Numbered from the stretch's first letter, positions 33,792-43,544 are shown. The stretch is DNA of 64,000 nucleotides from Poriferisodalis sp965208895 (GCF_965208895.1 NZ_OZ242363.1:1860001-1924000), one strand, 5' to 3'. A program made the numbers and translations. The notes: generated from the sequence alone by a model not told the origin.

Positions 33792-34616
33792 TCAGCGCGT
33801 GAGATGCCCGTCTTCGAGCATCGCATCGGCCTGATAGCGGGCGATCTTGCCCATGTCGGGGTGGGTGAGCACCCAGAAGCGCTCGGTGCGGACGGCGTCG
33901 AGCACCATCGGACCGACCTCGGCAGGGTCCATGCCCTCTGCCAGAAAGCCCTTCATCATGTCCCAGAACTTCTCGCCCTGGTCGGTGCGAACGTGGTGAG
34001 AGGCATCTTCGGGGTCGCGATTGCGCTGGCTGTAGACGATGTTGGTGTTGATCGGTCCTGGGCACAGCACCGAGGCACGGACGGGCGAGTTGCGCAGCCG
34101 CAGATCGCGCTCGAGCGTGGCCATGAGCGCGACGACTCCGTGCTTGGCCACGTTGTAGGCGCCCAACGAGGCACCCGCATACAGGCCCGCAACCGATGCA
34201 GTCGAGTTGATGTGGCCTTCACCGGCCTCCTCGATGATCGGCAGGAACACGTGGCATCCGTAGATCGGACCCCACAGGTCGATGTCGAGGGTCCAGCGCC
34301 AGTCCTCAATGGACATGTCCCCCACCGGGCCCGGAATGCCGACGCCGGCGTTGTTGCACAGAACGTGAGCCGTGCCGAACTCGGACACAGTCGCCTCTGC
34401 GAGCGCTTCGATCTCAGCCAGCTTCGACACATCGGTGCGCACCGCGATGGCCTCTGCGCCGGTCGCGCGCACCTCGGCAGCAGCATCGTTCAGCGGGGCT
34501 TCCTCGATGTCAGCCAGCACGACCTTCATGCCCGCCGCGGCGAACGTGTCCGCCATGGCTCGGCCCATTCCGCTTGCCGCCCCCGTCACGACGGCGACCT
34601 TGCCTTCGACGTCCAT
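33792..34616 (-). CDS. Short-chain dehydrogenase/reductase
   Basis: 274 residues. NAD(P) motif TGAASGMGRAMA, NNAGVGIPGP, catalytic Ser in INSTASVAG, Tyr/Lys in YNVAKHG, and CPGPINTNI after it: a complete classical SDR. Asp in VVLADIEE suggests NAD preference. It probably oxidises or reduces an alcohol/ketone. It lies just downstream of the zinc alcohol dehydrogenase on the same strand (72-bp gap). Confidence 0.92.
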   Translation of the reverse strand: MDVEGKVAVVTGAASGMGRAMADTFAAAGMKVVLADIEEAPLNDAAAEVRATGAEAIAVRTDVSKLAEIEALAEATVSEFGTAHVLCNNAGVGIPGPVGDMSIEDWRWTLDIDLWGPIYGCHVFLPIIEEAGEGHINSTASVAGLYAGASLGAYNVAKHGVVALMATLERDLRLRNSPVRASVLCPGPINTNIVYSQRNRDPEDASHHVRTDQGEKFWDMMKGFLAEGMDPAEVGPMVLDAVRTERFWVLTHPDMGKIARYQADAMLEDGHLTR

Positions 34617-34688
34617 TGCTCCTCACTCGCCTCTGTTGTCGATGTGTGTCTTGTGCGTTGCCGCGATCTCGCCGCGCCGTGCTTGGCG

Positions 34689-35780
34689 TTAGTCGAAGTC
34701 GATGACGGTGCGGGTGCCGACGCGCTGGCGCATCTGCTCATAGCCGGCGTTGATGTCCTCCAGCGGCATGTGCGCCGAGATCATCTCGTCGAGCATCAGC
34801 CGGCCGTCGAGGTACATGTCGACGTAGCGCGGCATGTCCACCCGGAAGGCGTTCGAGCCCATCATCGAGCCCTGCAGCCGCTTTTCGAGCATGAACACCT
34901 CGTAGCCGGGGATCTCGATCTTCTCGCCGAACGGCATCATGCCGACAATGACGGTGGTGCCGCCGGCGCGAGACGATGACCACGCCTGCTCGCAGGTCTT
35001 CTTCAACCCGATGCACTCGAAGGCGTAGTCCACGCCGCCGCCGGTCAGCTCCTTGATGGCCTCGACGGCATCAACCTCGCTTCCATTGACGGTGTCGGTC
35101 GCACCCACCTGGCGGGCCGTCTCGAGCTTGGAGTCCTCGACGTCGACCGAGATCACCCGACCAGCGCCCGCAATGCGAGCGCCCTGCACCGCGGACAGGC
35201 CGATGCCTCCCGCGCCGTAGACGGCAACGGTGGCCCCGGGTTCGATGCGGGCTGTCTTGAACACCGCACCCAGACCGGTGGTGACGCCGCAGCCGATGAG
35301 CGACGCACGGTCGAGCGGCATGTCGTCGCGGATCTTCACCACAGCGTTCTGGTGCACCAGCATTTCTTCGGCGAACCCGCCGAGCCGGGCGAACTGCCCG
35401 ACCTCGGTGCCGTCATGCTTGGACAGCCGGGGCGCCGCTCCATCTGGGCGAGCTACCGCGGCGTGGTTCTGGCAGATGTTGGGACGTCCGGTCAGGCAGC
35501 GCTCGCAGTGGCCGCAGAACACCGACAGGCAGCTGATGACGTGATCGCCGGGCTGCACGTAGGACACGTTGTCGCCGACCGCTTGGACCACGCCGGCGCT
35601 CTCGTGACCCATGACAGCGGGCAGCTGGTACGGCCAGTGCGCATCCATGAAGTGCAGATCGCTGTGGCACAAGCCTGCGTGCACCACCCGCAACAGGACT
35701 TCGTTGGGTCCGGGCGCATCGACGGAGATGTCCTCGATCTCGAGTTCACCCGGGATCTCATTGAGCACTGCAGCTTTCAT
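34689..35780 (-). CDS. Zinc-dependent alcohol dehydrogenase
   Basis: 363 residues from ATG 35780, with GGGGAGCCGACC as ribosome site; the longer frame to 35954 is not supported. Catalytic zinc ligands in HAGLCHSDLH and MGHESAG, four structural-zinc Cys in CGHCERCLTGRPNIC, Rossmann GAGGIGLSAVQGA, and Asp in VISVDVEDSK indicating NAD. This is the class III-like medium-chain ADH seen in actinobacteria. It is likely cotranscribed with the SDR and oxidises an alcohol or glutathione/mycothiol adduct. Confidence 0.93.
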   Translation of the reverse strand: MKAAVLNEIPGELEIEDISVDAPGPNEVLLRVVHAGLCHSDLHFMDAHWPYQLPAVMGHESAGVVQAVGDNVSYVQPGDHVISCLSVFCGHCERCLTGRPNICQNHAAVARPDGAAPRLSKHDGTEVGQFARLGGFAEEMLVHQNAVVKIRDDMPLDRASLIGCGVTTGLGAVFKTARIEPGATVAVYGAGGIGLSAVQGARIAGAGRVISVDVEDSKLETARQVGATDTVNGSEVDAVEAIKELTGGGVDYAFECIGLKKTCEQAWSSSRAGGTTVIVGMMPFGEKIEIPGYEVFMLEKRLQGSMMGSNAFRVDMPRYVDMYLDGRLMLDEMISAHMPLEDINAGYEQMRQRVGTRTVIDFD

Positions 35781-35987
35781 GGTCGGCTCCCCTCCCGTCG
35801 CGCACATCGGCGGCGCAACTTGGCCACGCCGCAGCGTAGTCACCCACGGCAGAGCGCAGAGACTGAGCCGAATGGCGAAGTCGTGGCCCGAGCGGCCCGT
35901 GAGCCCAATCGCATGAGCATGGGGAACAAGAGCGGGAAGCAAGGGCTGGTCCACGGAAGGCGAGACGCAGCGTTGTGGCGCTGAAGC

Positions 35988-37415
35988 TCAGGGTGTGGGA
36001 CCGGTGCGGCGAATGACCTCGGGACGGATCATCAGCCACAGCGTCATGCCTGCAAGCCCAAGGGAGGCCATCAGCACGACTGCGGCGCGAGCGCCGAGTT
36101 GCTGGGCAACCTCACCGAGCACGTAGGTGCCCACCGGCAGCGCGCCGATTGCCATGCTCAACAAGCCCATCGCGCGACCCCGCATTTCCTCGGACACGGT
36201 GGTGAGCACCAAGGTCGACTGCGTCGCTGCGAAGAGCCCGCTGCCGCAGCTGGCGATGTACAGCGTGATCACGGCAACGAGAACATTCGGCGACATCGCC
36301 CACACGATGAGCGTCGCCATGGCCACGAAGACGCCGAGCGTGTAGGCAAGCCCCCAGCGGCCGGCGCCCCACCGGGCAGTGACCAGCGATCCGGTGATCA
36401 TCCCGAAGCCGGTCATCGAACCGATGATCCCGATCTGAGATGCGGTGGCGTCGACCTGGTCGCCGATGAGCTGGACGGCCGGGAAGTAGGCGAACATGAA
36501 GAAGTTCGCCATCACGGTGACGCCCAGGATGCTGAGGAGGCTGCGGTTGGTGCGAGCGAGCCGCAATCCCTCACGAAGCTCCGCGAGCGTCGACGTGCGA
36601 GCGGCGGCAGGGCGGCCGGACGTCCTGCCGGATGGAAGCGCCTCGCCGGCTGGGCCGTGCTGTTGCGCCTCGCCGGCTCGGCCGTGCTGTTGCGCCTCGC
36701 CGGCTCGGCCGACGGGCACAACCTCGAAGATCCGGTCCCGCAGGGCGTCGGACCATCGGTCAATCGATTCGGCGACGGGGCGAGCTGGCGGCACCCGGGG
36801 CACCCACATCAGCAGGAACAGGCCGACGCTGAGCATGCCAGCGACACCGAGGAAGGCCGTCCCGACGCCGGCACGGTCAGCAACGGCACCGCCCAGCAAC
36901 TGCCCCGCAGCGACGCCGGACGCCAGCGCCATCGTCTCCCACGCCATCGCCTTGTGCAGCCGATGTGGACCGACGATGTCCAGCAGCAGGGCACGACGGC
37001 TGGTCATGTCGACGACCCAGCCGATGCCGGCGAAGAGCAGGAACGGGAACAACAGCAAGATGCCCAGTTGGTCGGACCTCTCGGCGAAGCCGATGATGGC
37101 GACAAACGGCACGAGCAAGGCCGTCTGGAGCCGCACCGTGCGGCGACGGTCGAAGCGATCCGAGATGACACCGCCGATGGCGCCACCGAGCAGCAGCGGG
37201 GCCCACATGACCGCGCCGGTGAGCTGCACCATCCGAGGCGAGTCCGTGATCTGGTTGACGTGGTAGCTCGCGAGGAATGCGATCGCCCAGCGTCCCCAGT
37301 GCCAGCACAGGCCGCTGAACCACAGCGGCGCGAACCCGCGTGCTGCGAACGCTCCACCGCCGCTGAACTCGGACTCGAGGCGCGGCGCTTCAGCGGCGGC
37401 CGCCCCCCTGCGCAT
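35988..37415 (-). CDS. MFS transporter, EntS-like
   Basis: 475 residues, 12 predicted helices, start ATG 37415. GAVMWAPLLLGGAIGGVISDRF-type TM2 region and the DRRRTVRLQTALLVPF loop fit the EntS/MFS_3 family of small-molecule exporters. A large central loop carries a 9-residue repeat (GRAGEAQQH, twice, then GPAGEAL), encoded by 27-bp DNA repeats near 36650-36720. Such a low-complexity loop is unusual in the family. Cargo unknown. Confidence 0.85.
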   Translation of the reverse strand: MRRGAAAAEAPRLESEFSGGGAFAARGFAPLWFSGLCWHWGRWAIAFLASYHVNQITDSPRMVQLTGAVMWAPLLLGGAIGGVISDRFDRRRTVRLQTALLVPFVAIIGFAERSDQLGILLLFPFLLFAGIGWVVDMTSRRALLLDIVGPHRLHKAMAWETMALASGVAAGQLLGGAVADRAGVGTAFLGVAGMLSVGLFLLMWVPRVPPARPVAESIDRWSDALRDRIFEVVPVGRAGEAQQHGRAGEAQQHGPAGEALPSGRTSGRPAAARTSTLAELREGLRLARTNRSLLSILGVTVMANFFMFAYFPAVQLIGDQVDATASQIGIIGSMTGFGMITGSLVTARWGAGRWGLAYTLGVFVAMATLIVWAMSPNVLVAVITLYIASCGSGLFAATQSTLVLTTVSEEMRGRAMGLLSMAIGALPVGTYVLGEVAQQLGARAAVVLMASLGLAGMTLWLMIRPEVIRRTGPTP

Positions 37416-37468
37416 CAGCGCGGCATCCTACGAGCGAGCGCCGCAGAGTGCCTGTCGTTGCTGCTGGA

Positions 37469-39679
37469 TCAGGCCGGCACGCCCGATGCCGGGGCGACCG
37501 TCACCGGGACGCCGTTGACGGCTGCGTTGCCAGACGGGACGTCCACGAAATCGGGCGGGACCAGCACGTTGTAGTTGACACCTGCGTACCGGCTGGCCAC
37601 TGACTGCCGGGTTCCCGGCTTGTCGTGACCCCAGCCGTGGGGCAGCGACACCACGCCTGGGTACATCTCGTCGCTGACTTCCACCGGAACCTCTACGGCG
37701 CCGTTGGTCGAAGCAACTCGTGCCAACTCGCCATCGCAGATGCCGGCGCTGGCGGCATCTTGGGGATGCATCAACAGCGTGCAGCGATCCTTGCCCCGCA
37801 CCAGCACCTCCACGTTGTGCATCCAGGAGTTGTTGGAGCGAACGTGGCGACGACTTGTGAGCACCAGGGAACCGGCTGGTCGGTCGATGCTGCGCGCCAA
37901 GCGCTCGATGTCGGCGGTGATGCGCTCGGGGGCCAAGTCGATCTTCCCGTCGGGATGAGTCACGATGTCATCGACTTGCGGGACCATCGGACCCATGTCC
38001 AGCCCGTCGGGTAGTTCGGCGAGCTTGTCGAGGTTCAGCCCATCGGGATTGTCGCCGTAACGGTCTCCCCACGGACCGGTCCGGATGGCGAGATCATTCA
38101 ATCGCTCGGGGCCGGGCTCGGGCGATGTCTCCAGCGCCATCGCAGGATCCACACCGGCAAGCTCAGCGAGGGCCGAGAAGTACAGATCGTCGAACTCGGC
38201 CGCGTTCACGTCTCCCATTCCGGCGCACATCGCTCCGAGCCGGGTCAGAATCTCCCATTCGTCGGGCCGATCGTCGGCGGGCGGGAATAGCGGCGGCGCA
38301 TACTTTGCAGCCGAGCGCTTGGCCCAGCCCCACAGCATCTCGGAATAGAAGTGCTGCTCCAGCGCTGCCAGCCCCGGCAGTACTACATGGGCGTGGCGGG
38401 ACGTCTCGTTGAGGGCGTTGTCCACCGAAATCATGGCTTCCAGCTGGGGCAGGGCATTGTCGAGGCGTTCGGAATTGGGGGCAGACAGCACCGGGTTTCC
38501 ACCCACCACCACCAGCCCCTTGAGCTGCCCGGGGCCGGGTGTGTCGATCTCCTCGGCCAGGCATCCCATGGGAAACTGCCCGAGCACCTCGGGAATGTCG
38601 CGCACTCTGCTCCGCCAACGGTCAAAACCGCCCTCGAAGCCCCAGTCCTGCTGCAGCATCGACCACGCCACAGGCTTCGCCCACATCATTCCGCCGACCG
38701 CATCCAGGTTGCCGGTGAGCGCGCAGATCACGTCGGGCAGCCACGACGCCAGCGTGCCGAATTCCTGGTTGCAGGTGCCGATGCGTGCGTACCACGCTGC
38801 CCGCTCAGCCGCAGCGAACTCGCGGGCCAGGGTGCGGATCGCCTCTGCGTCGGCCCCGCACGTCTCTGCGACCCGCTCGGGCGGGTACCCACCAGCAATG
38901 GCACGGACCTCGTCCGCGCCCTTGAGCCGATCCGCCAGATGGCCGAATCGCACGAGCCCTTCGTCGAAGAGCACGTTCACCACGGCGAGCTGCAGCAGCG
39001 CATCGGTGCCGGGCCGCACCGGCAGCCACTGATCGGCGTGGGCGCACGTCTCGGTACGGCGAGGGTCGATCACCACCACCTTGCCTCGCTCGCGCACCCG
39101 GTCCAGAGCGCCCGGAACGTCGGGACAGCCCATGAAGCTGCCCTGGCTGGCGGACGGGTTGGCGCCTTGGACCACCATGAAATCGGCGCGATCGATATCG
39201 GGTACTGGGATGCGCCATGAATGCCCGTACATCAACTGGCAGGCGACGTTCTTGGACCACGTGTCGACGGTGCCAGACGAATAGACCGTCGGTATCCCAG
39301 CAAGCTGCAAGAACATGCCGGCATACCGGCTGATCGAGTAGTTGAAGCCAGTGGCATTGCCGAGGTAGGCGGTGATCGCTTCGACGCCGTAGCGGTCCCG
39401 CACGTCGCCAAGCAGCTCGGCGCACCGTTCGAAGGCAGCCTCCCAGCTCGCTTCGACAAGGCTGCCCGACGCATCACGGATCAGCGGAACCCGCACGCGA
39501 TCGGGGTCTGCGTACATACGCCCGAGCACGGTGCCCTTGGGGCAGATGTAGCCCTTGGACCAGACGTCGTTGTGGTTCGGCCTGATCAGCTTCACCTCGC
39601 CGTCGGCGTGGTGCACTTCGAGTCCGCACATCGCTTCGCACAACGAGCAACTCCGGATGTGAATCTGGCGATCGGTCAT
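37469..39679 (-). CDS. Molybdopterin oxidoreductase (DMSO reductase superfamily)
   Basis: 736 residues from ATG 39679 (AAAGGGCTCGC upstream; the frame extends to 40225 but that part is not protein-like). An N-terminal [4Fe-4S] site C-x2-C-x3-C...C (CSLCEAMC, then CPKG), then domain II/III segments MVVQGANPSASQGSFMG and VVVIDPRRTETCAHADQWLP, GTDALLQLA, CALTGNLDAVGG, GNPVLSAPNSERL, and a C-terminal MGD-binding domain (RRHVRSNNSWMHN, VSLPHGWG). No Tat signal is visible, so it is probably cytoplasmic. Formate dehydrogenase- or assimilatory-type roles are possible; there is no subunit partner nearby. Confidence 0.88.
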   Translation of the reverse strand: MTDRQIHIRSCSLCEAMCGLEVHHADGEVKLIRPNHNDVWSKGYICPKGTVLGRMYADPDRVRVPLIRDASGSLVEASWEAAFERCAELLGDVRDRYGVEAITAYLGNATGFNYSISRYAGMFLQLAGIPTVYSSGTVDTWSKNVACQLMYGHSWRIPVPDIDRADFMVVQGANPSASQGSFMGCPDVPGALDRVRERGKVVVIDPRRTETCAHADQWLPVRPGTDALLQLAVVNVLFDEGLVRFGHLADRLKGADEVRAIAGGYPPERVAETCGADAEAIRTLAREFAAAERAAWYARIGTCNQEFGTLASWLPDVICALTGNLDAVGGMMWAKPVAWSMLQQDWGFEGGFDRWRSRVRDIPEVLGQFPMGCLAEEIDTPGPGQLKGLVVVGGNPVLSAPNSERLDNALPQLEAMISVDNALNETSRHAHVVLPGLAALEQHFYSEMLWGWAKRSAAKYAPPLFPPADDRPDEWEILTRLGAMCAGMGDVNAAEFDDLYFSALAELAGVDPAMALETSPEPGPERLNDLAIRTGPWGDRYGDNPDGLNLDKLAELPDGLDMGPMVPQVDDIVTHPDGKIDLAPERITADIERLARSIDRPAGSLVLTSRRHVRSNNSWMHNVEVLVRGKDRCTLLMHPQDAASAGICDGELARVASTNGAVEVPVEVSDEMYPGVVSLPHGWGHDKPGTRQSVASRYAGVNYNVLVPPDFVDVPSGNAAVNGVPVTVAPASGVPA

Positions 39680-39791
39680 GCGAGCCCTTTCTGGACCGTG
39701 GCCGGGATGCCCGAGATTACGGTGCCCCATGCGTCCCAGTCCGTCTTGAGTGCAGAACAACTCATCAGCCGGCGAGAGACGCGTGATCGAC

Positions 39792-40622
39792 ATGGCAGAT
39801 GACAGCGCTGAAAGCAACTCGGCACGCGTCGGCGGCGTGGACGGAGCGACGGGAGGATGGGTCCTGGCGGTCACCGGCGCTCGAGACCGCGACCCCGTCG
39901 AATTTTCCATGTGGACATCGTTTGCCGAACTGTGGTCACAAGCCCGCCAGCAGTCGCTTGTGGCCGTGGGCATCGACATGCCGATCGGATTGCCCAGTGC
40001 TTCACCGCGCCTTGCTGATGAGCAAGCGCGCGAGATGCTGGGACCGCGCCGATCATCGCTGTTCTGGTCTCCGCCCGAGGCTGCTCTGCCTGCGAGCGAC
40101 TTCGACGCTGCCAACCAAGCCTCTCGCGACCATCTCGGCATGGGCCTGTCGAAGCAGGCCTTCAACTTGCTGCCGAAGATTCGCGAGGTCCGCTCCGTTC
40201 TTGCACCCGCCGAATTCGAAGCCAACGCAGCGCCACGGGCCGCAGAGGTGCACCCGGAGTTGAGCTTCGCCGTGATGGCTGCGGTGCTTCACACGACTGT
40301 GGGGCCCGATCGGATCGGCGAACCGACTTCCTCCGACGGGGAACCGACACCATCCCGGCCGATGACGCATCCGAAGCGTTTTCAAGCCGGCATTGCCGAG
40401 CGTTTGGCGCTGCTCGGCTCCTGCTTCGCCAGTATCACTGAATCGGCGGTCCTGAGCCCGTTGGCTGGCCCGCCGCATCCCGCGCTCGATGACCTGCTCG
40501 ACGCCGCTGCAGCAGCTTGGACCGCCCGACGGATCGCCGCGGGCGACGCAGAGCACCTCGGTGCCGTCGACGGTCACATCCCGCTCGACAACCTCGGCTA
40601 CCCGCTGACCATCGTCGTGTGA
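39792..40622 (+). CDS. DUF429 domain protein (predicted RNase H-fold nuclease)
   Basis: 276 residues from ATG 39792. RVGGVDGATGGWVLAV (Asp of an RNase H-type fold), VAVGIDMPIGLP, RRSSLFWSPPEAAL, KQAFNLLPKIREVR and EVHPELSFA, then DDLLDAAAAAWTARR near the end are all DUF429 hallmarks. The family is predicted to be a nuclease, without known role. It is divergent from the molybdopterin enzyme and ends in a strong hairpin. Confidence 0.85.
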   Translation: MADDSAESNSARVGGVDGATGGWVLAVTGARDRDPVEFSMWTSFAELWSQARQQSLVAVGIDMPIGLPSASPRLADEQAREMLGPRRSSLFWSPPEAALPASDFDAANQASRDHLGMGLSKQAFNLLPKIREVRSVLAPAEFEANAAPRAAEVHPELSFAVMAAVLHTTVGPDRIGEPTSSDGEPTPSRPMTHPKRFQAGIAERLALLGSCFASITESAVLSPLAGPPHPALDDLLDAAAAAWTARRIAAGDAEHLGAVDGHIPLDNLGYPLTIVV

Positions 40623-40645
40623 ACTCGACCCGGTCGAGCTCACAC
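40617..40645 (+). terminator. Hairpin at the DUF429 gene end
   Basis: Arms GTGTGAACTCGACC (40617-40630, containing the TGA stop) and GGTCGAGCTCACAC (40632-40645) pair with one mismatch across a single base. Very stable stem without a clear T-tract; a probable transcription or mRNA end. Confidence 0.6.
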
Positions 40646-40721
40646 TGGCACGCTCTGCTCAGCGTGTAGCACAGCCGTCCAGCGACGGCCTTGGACTGAT
40701 GCGCTGATCGGGATTTCGAGC

Positions 40722-41018
40722 ATGCGGCTACTATCGAGGCGGTGCTATCGAGATCCGATGCTTGCGAGGGCTGACGCCGCCGACCGGCCGCCCGTTCTGA
40801 CGGATGTCTGGCGAGGCGGCGACGACGTTGGCGCCGACACTGAGCGCAGCAATGCCAAGGTCTGTCGCAACGCGCGCCATTTCACCTTCGATGGCTTCGC
40901 CGAAGGGGACGACGACATCGCCACGTCCTGGCGGAAGCTGCTCGAGCGCGAGGGCAAGTCATCCCCCGACGGCGCCTCGGTGCGCGACCTAGTCCTCGGT
41001 CCAAGCTCAGGAGACTGA
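40722..41018 (+). CDS. Small hypothetical protein upstream of coxD
   Basis: 98 residues, ATG 40722. The sequence is hydrophilic and looks possibly genuine (DVWRGGDDVGADTERSN, FDGFAEGDDDIATSWRKLLE), but there is no family match and the ribosome site is poor. It ends just inside the hairpin at 41017-41039 that precedes coxD. It may be a leader gene or a chance frame. Confidence 0.35.
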   Translation: MRLLSRRCYRDPMLARADAADRPPVLTDVWRGGDDVGADTERSNAKVCRNARHFTFDGFAEGDDDIATSWRKLLEREGKSSPDGASVRDLVLGPSSGD

Positions 41019-41039
41019 GGCCGGAGATATCCCGGCCTC
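41017..41039 (+). promoter_or_regulatory. Hairpin directly upstream of coxD
   Basis: GAGGCCGG (41017-41024) and CCGGCCTC (41032-41039), loop AGATATC: a perfect 8-bp GC stem 6 bases before the GTG start of coxD. A terminator for upstream reading or an attenuator that hides the ribosome site. Confidence 0.5.
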
Positions 41040-41045
41040 TCCACG

Positions 41046-41939
41046 GTGAGCGAACCGCCCCGCAACGAAACGCCGGCAAGCGTTGCCGGCCTTCAAGCGC
41101 AGCTGGGTTCGTCTGGATACCTGGCGAGCCGCGGACTGGCCACGGCGACGCTCATCGGGCTGCGGCTGGGTCGACCCATCCTGCTCGAGGGCGAGGTCGG
41201 CGTCGGCAAGACCGAGATGGCGAAGTGCCTGGCGCAGATCGGCGGGCGGCAGCTCATCCGGCTCCAGTGCTACGAGGGCATCGACACCCATCAGGCGCTG
41301 TACGAATGGGACTATGCACGGCAGATGCTGCACGTCCGGGCGCTGTCGGAGAGCGAACTCTCCGATGCCTCGGCGGTCAGCGGCCTCTACAGCCCCGAGT
41401 TCCTGATCGAACGCCCGCTGCTCGCAGCAATCCGGGCCGGAAGCGACGCTGTGCTACTCATCGACGAGATCGACCGTGCCGATGACGAGTTCGAGGCGTT
41501 CCTGCTGGAGCTGCTGTCGGACTTCCAGATCACGATTCCCGAGGTCGGCACCGTGGCAGCCAGCGACCGGCCGACCGTGGTGCTGACATCGAATCGCACA
41601 CGGGAACTGCACGATGCCCTCAAGCGGCGGTGCCTGTACCACTGGATCGGCTACCCCAGCGTCGAAGAAGAAATCGAGATCGTGCGGCTGCGGGCGCCCG
41701 GCGCCGTCGAGACGCTTGTGCACAAGGTCGTCGCGGCGGTGCAGCGTCTGCGAGACATGGACTTGATCAAACCGCCCGGCGTCGCGGAAACGCTCGACTG
41801 GGTGGATGCGCTGGGCGTGCTGGGCACCACCGAGCTCGATGCGGCCTCGGCAGCCGACACGCTCGGTACGGTCATCAAGGACCGAGACGACCTCGAACTG
41901 GTCGGCGCCGAACTCGACAGGGTTGTCGCCGATGCATGA
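41046..41939 (+). CDS. coxD: MoxR-family AAA+ ATPase, CoxD-like
   Basis: 297 residues, GTG 41046. Walker A GEVGVGKTEMAK, then LIRLQCYEGIDTHQALYEWD-like MoxR signature, Walker B VLLIDEIDRADDEFEAFLLE, sensor VLTSNRTRELHDALKRRC. MoxR ATPases work with VWA proteins as chaperones; CoxD is required to build the Cu-S-Mo centre of CO dehydrogenase. The VWA partner follows with ATGA overlap, and the CODH structural genes are 10 kb away on the other strand. Confidence 0.9.
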   Translation: MSEPPRNETPASVAGLQAQLGSSGYLASRGLATATLIGLRLGRPILLEGEVGVGKTEMAKCLAQIGGRQLIRLQCYEGIDTHQALYEWDYARQMLHVRALSESELSDASAVSGLYSPEFLIERPLLAAIRAGSDAVLLIDEIDRADDEFEAFLLELLSDFQITIPEVGTVAASDRPTVVLTSNRTRELHDALKRRCLYHWIGYPSVEEEIEIVRLRAPGAVETLVHKVVAAVQRLRDMDLIKPPGVAETLDWVDALGVLGTTELDAASAADTLGTVIKDRDDLELVGAELDRVVADA

Positions 41940-43135
41940 GTTCGGTGCCGCAGCCGGTGTCGCCGTCGGTGCCTGAGGGGCCGCCTGCGTCCGCGGACGA
42001 CGCGGGCTCGGGCCCAGCCGAGATCGTGGCGCGCCTTGTCGGCTTCGGCCACGCCCTGCGGCACGAGGGCCTGCCGGTCGGCTCCGACGACGTGGTCACG
42101 TTCTGCTCAGCCGTCGCCGAGCTCACACCCAGCGACCTCGCCGACGTCTACTGGTGCGGCCGTTCCACGCTCGTGCATCGCCGCGAGCACCTGGCGGTGT
42201 TCGATGAGGTGTTCCGTCGGTATTTCCTCGGCCATCCCCCGCCACGTGCTTCTGAAGCCTCCCCGCCCGAACCAGCAACGCAGAGTCTCAGCGGCACGCT
42301 GCAGGTTCCCGACAGCGAGCCTGGCGAACAGACCGGAGACGACCGGCCGATGGTGCTCGGCCTGCAGGCATCGGCGGTCGAGATCCAGCGTGACAAGCGA
42401 TTCGCCGAGTGCACTCCCGAAGAGTTGGCTGCGCTGCGACGGATCATGGCGCGCATCGGACTCGAACCGCCGCGACGCCGAACACGACGGCGGCAGCCGG
42501 ATCCCTCGGGTGCGCGGCTCGACATCCGGCGGATGGCCCGCGAGGCCATGCGCCTCAGCCACGCGGCACCTGAGCTGCGCCGTCTGGCACGATCACAGCG
42601 ACCCCGACCCCTCGTGCTCATCTGTGACGTCTCAGGGTCGATGGCCGACTACTCGCGCAACATGTTGCAGTTCGCATATTCGATGCGTCGGGCAGCTCGC
42701 AAAGTCGAGGTCTTCTGCTTCGGCACTCGGCTGACGCGCATCACGCCGGCGCTGGACCGCCGCAACCCCGACGATGCCATGAAACTCGCCGCGGCTCGTG
42801 TGCTCGATTGGGACGGCGGCACGCAGATCGGCGCATCGCTGGACACCTTCGTCCGCCGCTGGGGTCGCAAGGGCCTCAGCCGCGGTGCCACCGTTGTGGT
42901 CTGCTCCGATGGGCTCGACCGCGGGGACCCTGCTGTGCTGGCGGACGCAATGGAGCGTCTCAGCCGGCTCTGCCACCGGATCGTCTGGATGAACCCGCTC
43001 GCCGGTGATGATGTCGAGACCCTGCCGAACACCCTCGCCATGTCGGTGGCGGGCCCATTCATCGACTCGCTCCAGTCCGGCCACAACCTCGACAGCCTCG
43101 AGTTGTTCGCCCGCAAGCTGCCCCAGATCGGCTGA
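41936..43135 (+). CDS. coxE: VWA-domain protein, CoxE-like
   Basis: 399 residues from ATG 41936, coupled by ATGA to the MoxR gene. An N-terminal helical part (IVARLVGFGHALRHEGLPVG, DVYWCGRSTLVHRREHLAVF) precedes a long acidic linker. A VWA domain follows with the MIDAS motif DVSGSM and Asp in VVCSDGLDRGDP. CoxE-type proteins act with CoxD on metal-cluster maturation of CODH. Confidence 0.9.
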   Translation: MSSVPQPVSPSVPEGPPASADDAGSGPAEIVARLVGFGHALRHEGLPVGSDDVVTFCSAVAELTPSDLADVYWCGRSTLVHRREHLAVFDEVFRRYFLGHPPPRASEASPPEPATQSLSGTLQVPDSEPGEQTGDDRPMVLGLQASAVEIQRDKRFAECTPEELAALRRIMARIGLEPPRRRTRRRQPDPSGARLDIRRMAREAMRLSHAAPELRRLARSQRPRPLVLICDVSGSMADYSRNMLQFAYSMRRAARKVEVFCFGTRLTRITPALDRRNPDDAMKLAAARVLDWDGGTQIGASLDTFVRRWGRKGLSRGATVVVCSDGLDRGDPAVLADAMERLSRLCHRIVWMNPLAGDDVETLPNTLAMSVAGPFIDSLQSGHNLDSLELFARKLPQIG

Positions 43136-43140
43136 GCCTG

Positions 43141-43455
43141 ATGAAGCTGAGCCCGATGAAGAGGTGGAGCGTCTCCATCCAGGCAGAGGGCGACCGGCCC
43201 GTCCAACTCGACGAGGTGGTGTCGCTGGCCGACGCGGTGGCGCCGCTCGACGGCATCGCATCGGGCGTCGGAGCGATGGCGTACGGAGCCCAGATCGTGG
43301 TCGAGGCCGACACGGCCGACGACGCTGTCGAGGCGGCGATGGAGGCCTTCGCCGCGGCGGCCGAGACAGCGAACCTGCCGGCCTGGCCAATGACCCGTGC
43401 GGAAGTGATCGGAGAAGATGAGTTTGAGGTAGGCGAAGTTGGGATCGAAGAATGA
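43141..43455 (+). CDS. Small hypothetical protein after coxE
   Basis: 104 residues, ATG 43141, 5 bases after coxE, so in the same transcript. MKRWSVSIQAEGDRPVQLDE, GAMAYGAQIVVEADTADDAV and EAAMEAFAAAAETANLP form an alpha-beta ferredoxin-like pattern (ACT/stress-type fold by eye). No known family. Possibly a small partner in CODH assembly because of its position. Confidence 0.6.
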   Translation: MKLSPMKRWSVSIQAEGDRPVQLDEVVSLADAVAPLDGIASGVGAMAYGAQIVVEADTADDAVEAAMEAFAAAAETANLPAWPMTRAEVIGEDEFEVGEVGIEE

Positions 43456-43544
43456 TCCGGTCCATGACTCGACGGCAAATCCGACAAACGAGCCAGGCCG
43501 CATGAGCCGCACCTCATTGGACCGGCCCCGATGACCTGGACCCG

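Noticed and set aside
39680..40225. N-terminal extension of the molybdopterin enzyme
   Set aside because: Antisense to the DUF429 gene; the [4Fe-4S] motif starts right after ATG 39679 with a good ribosome site.
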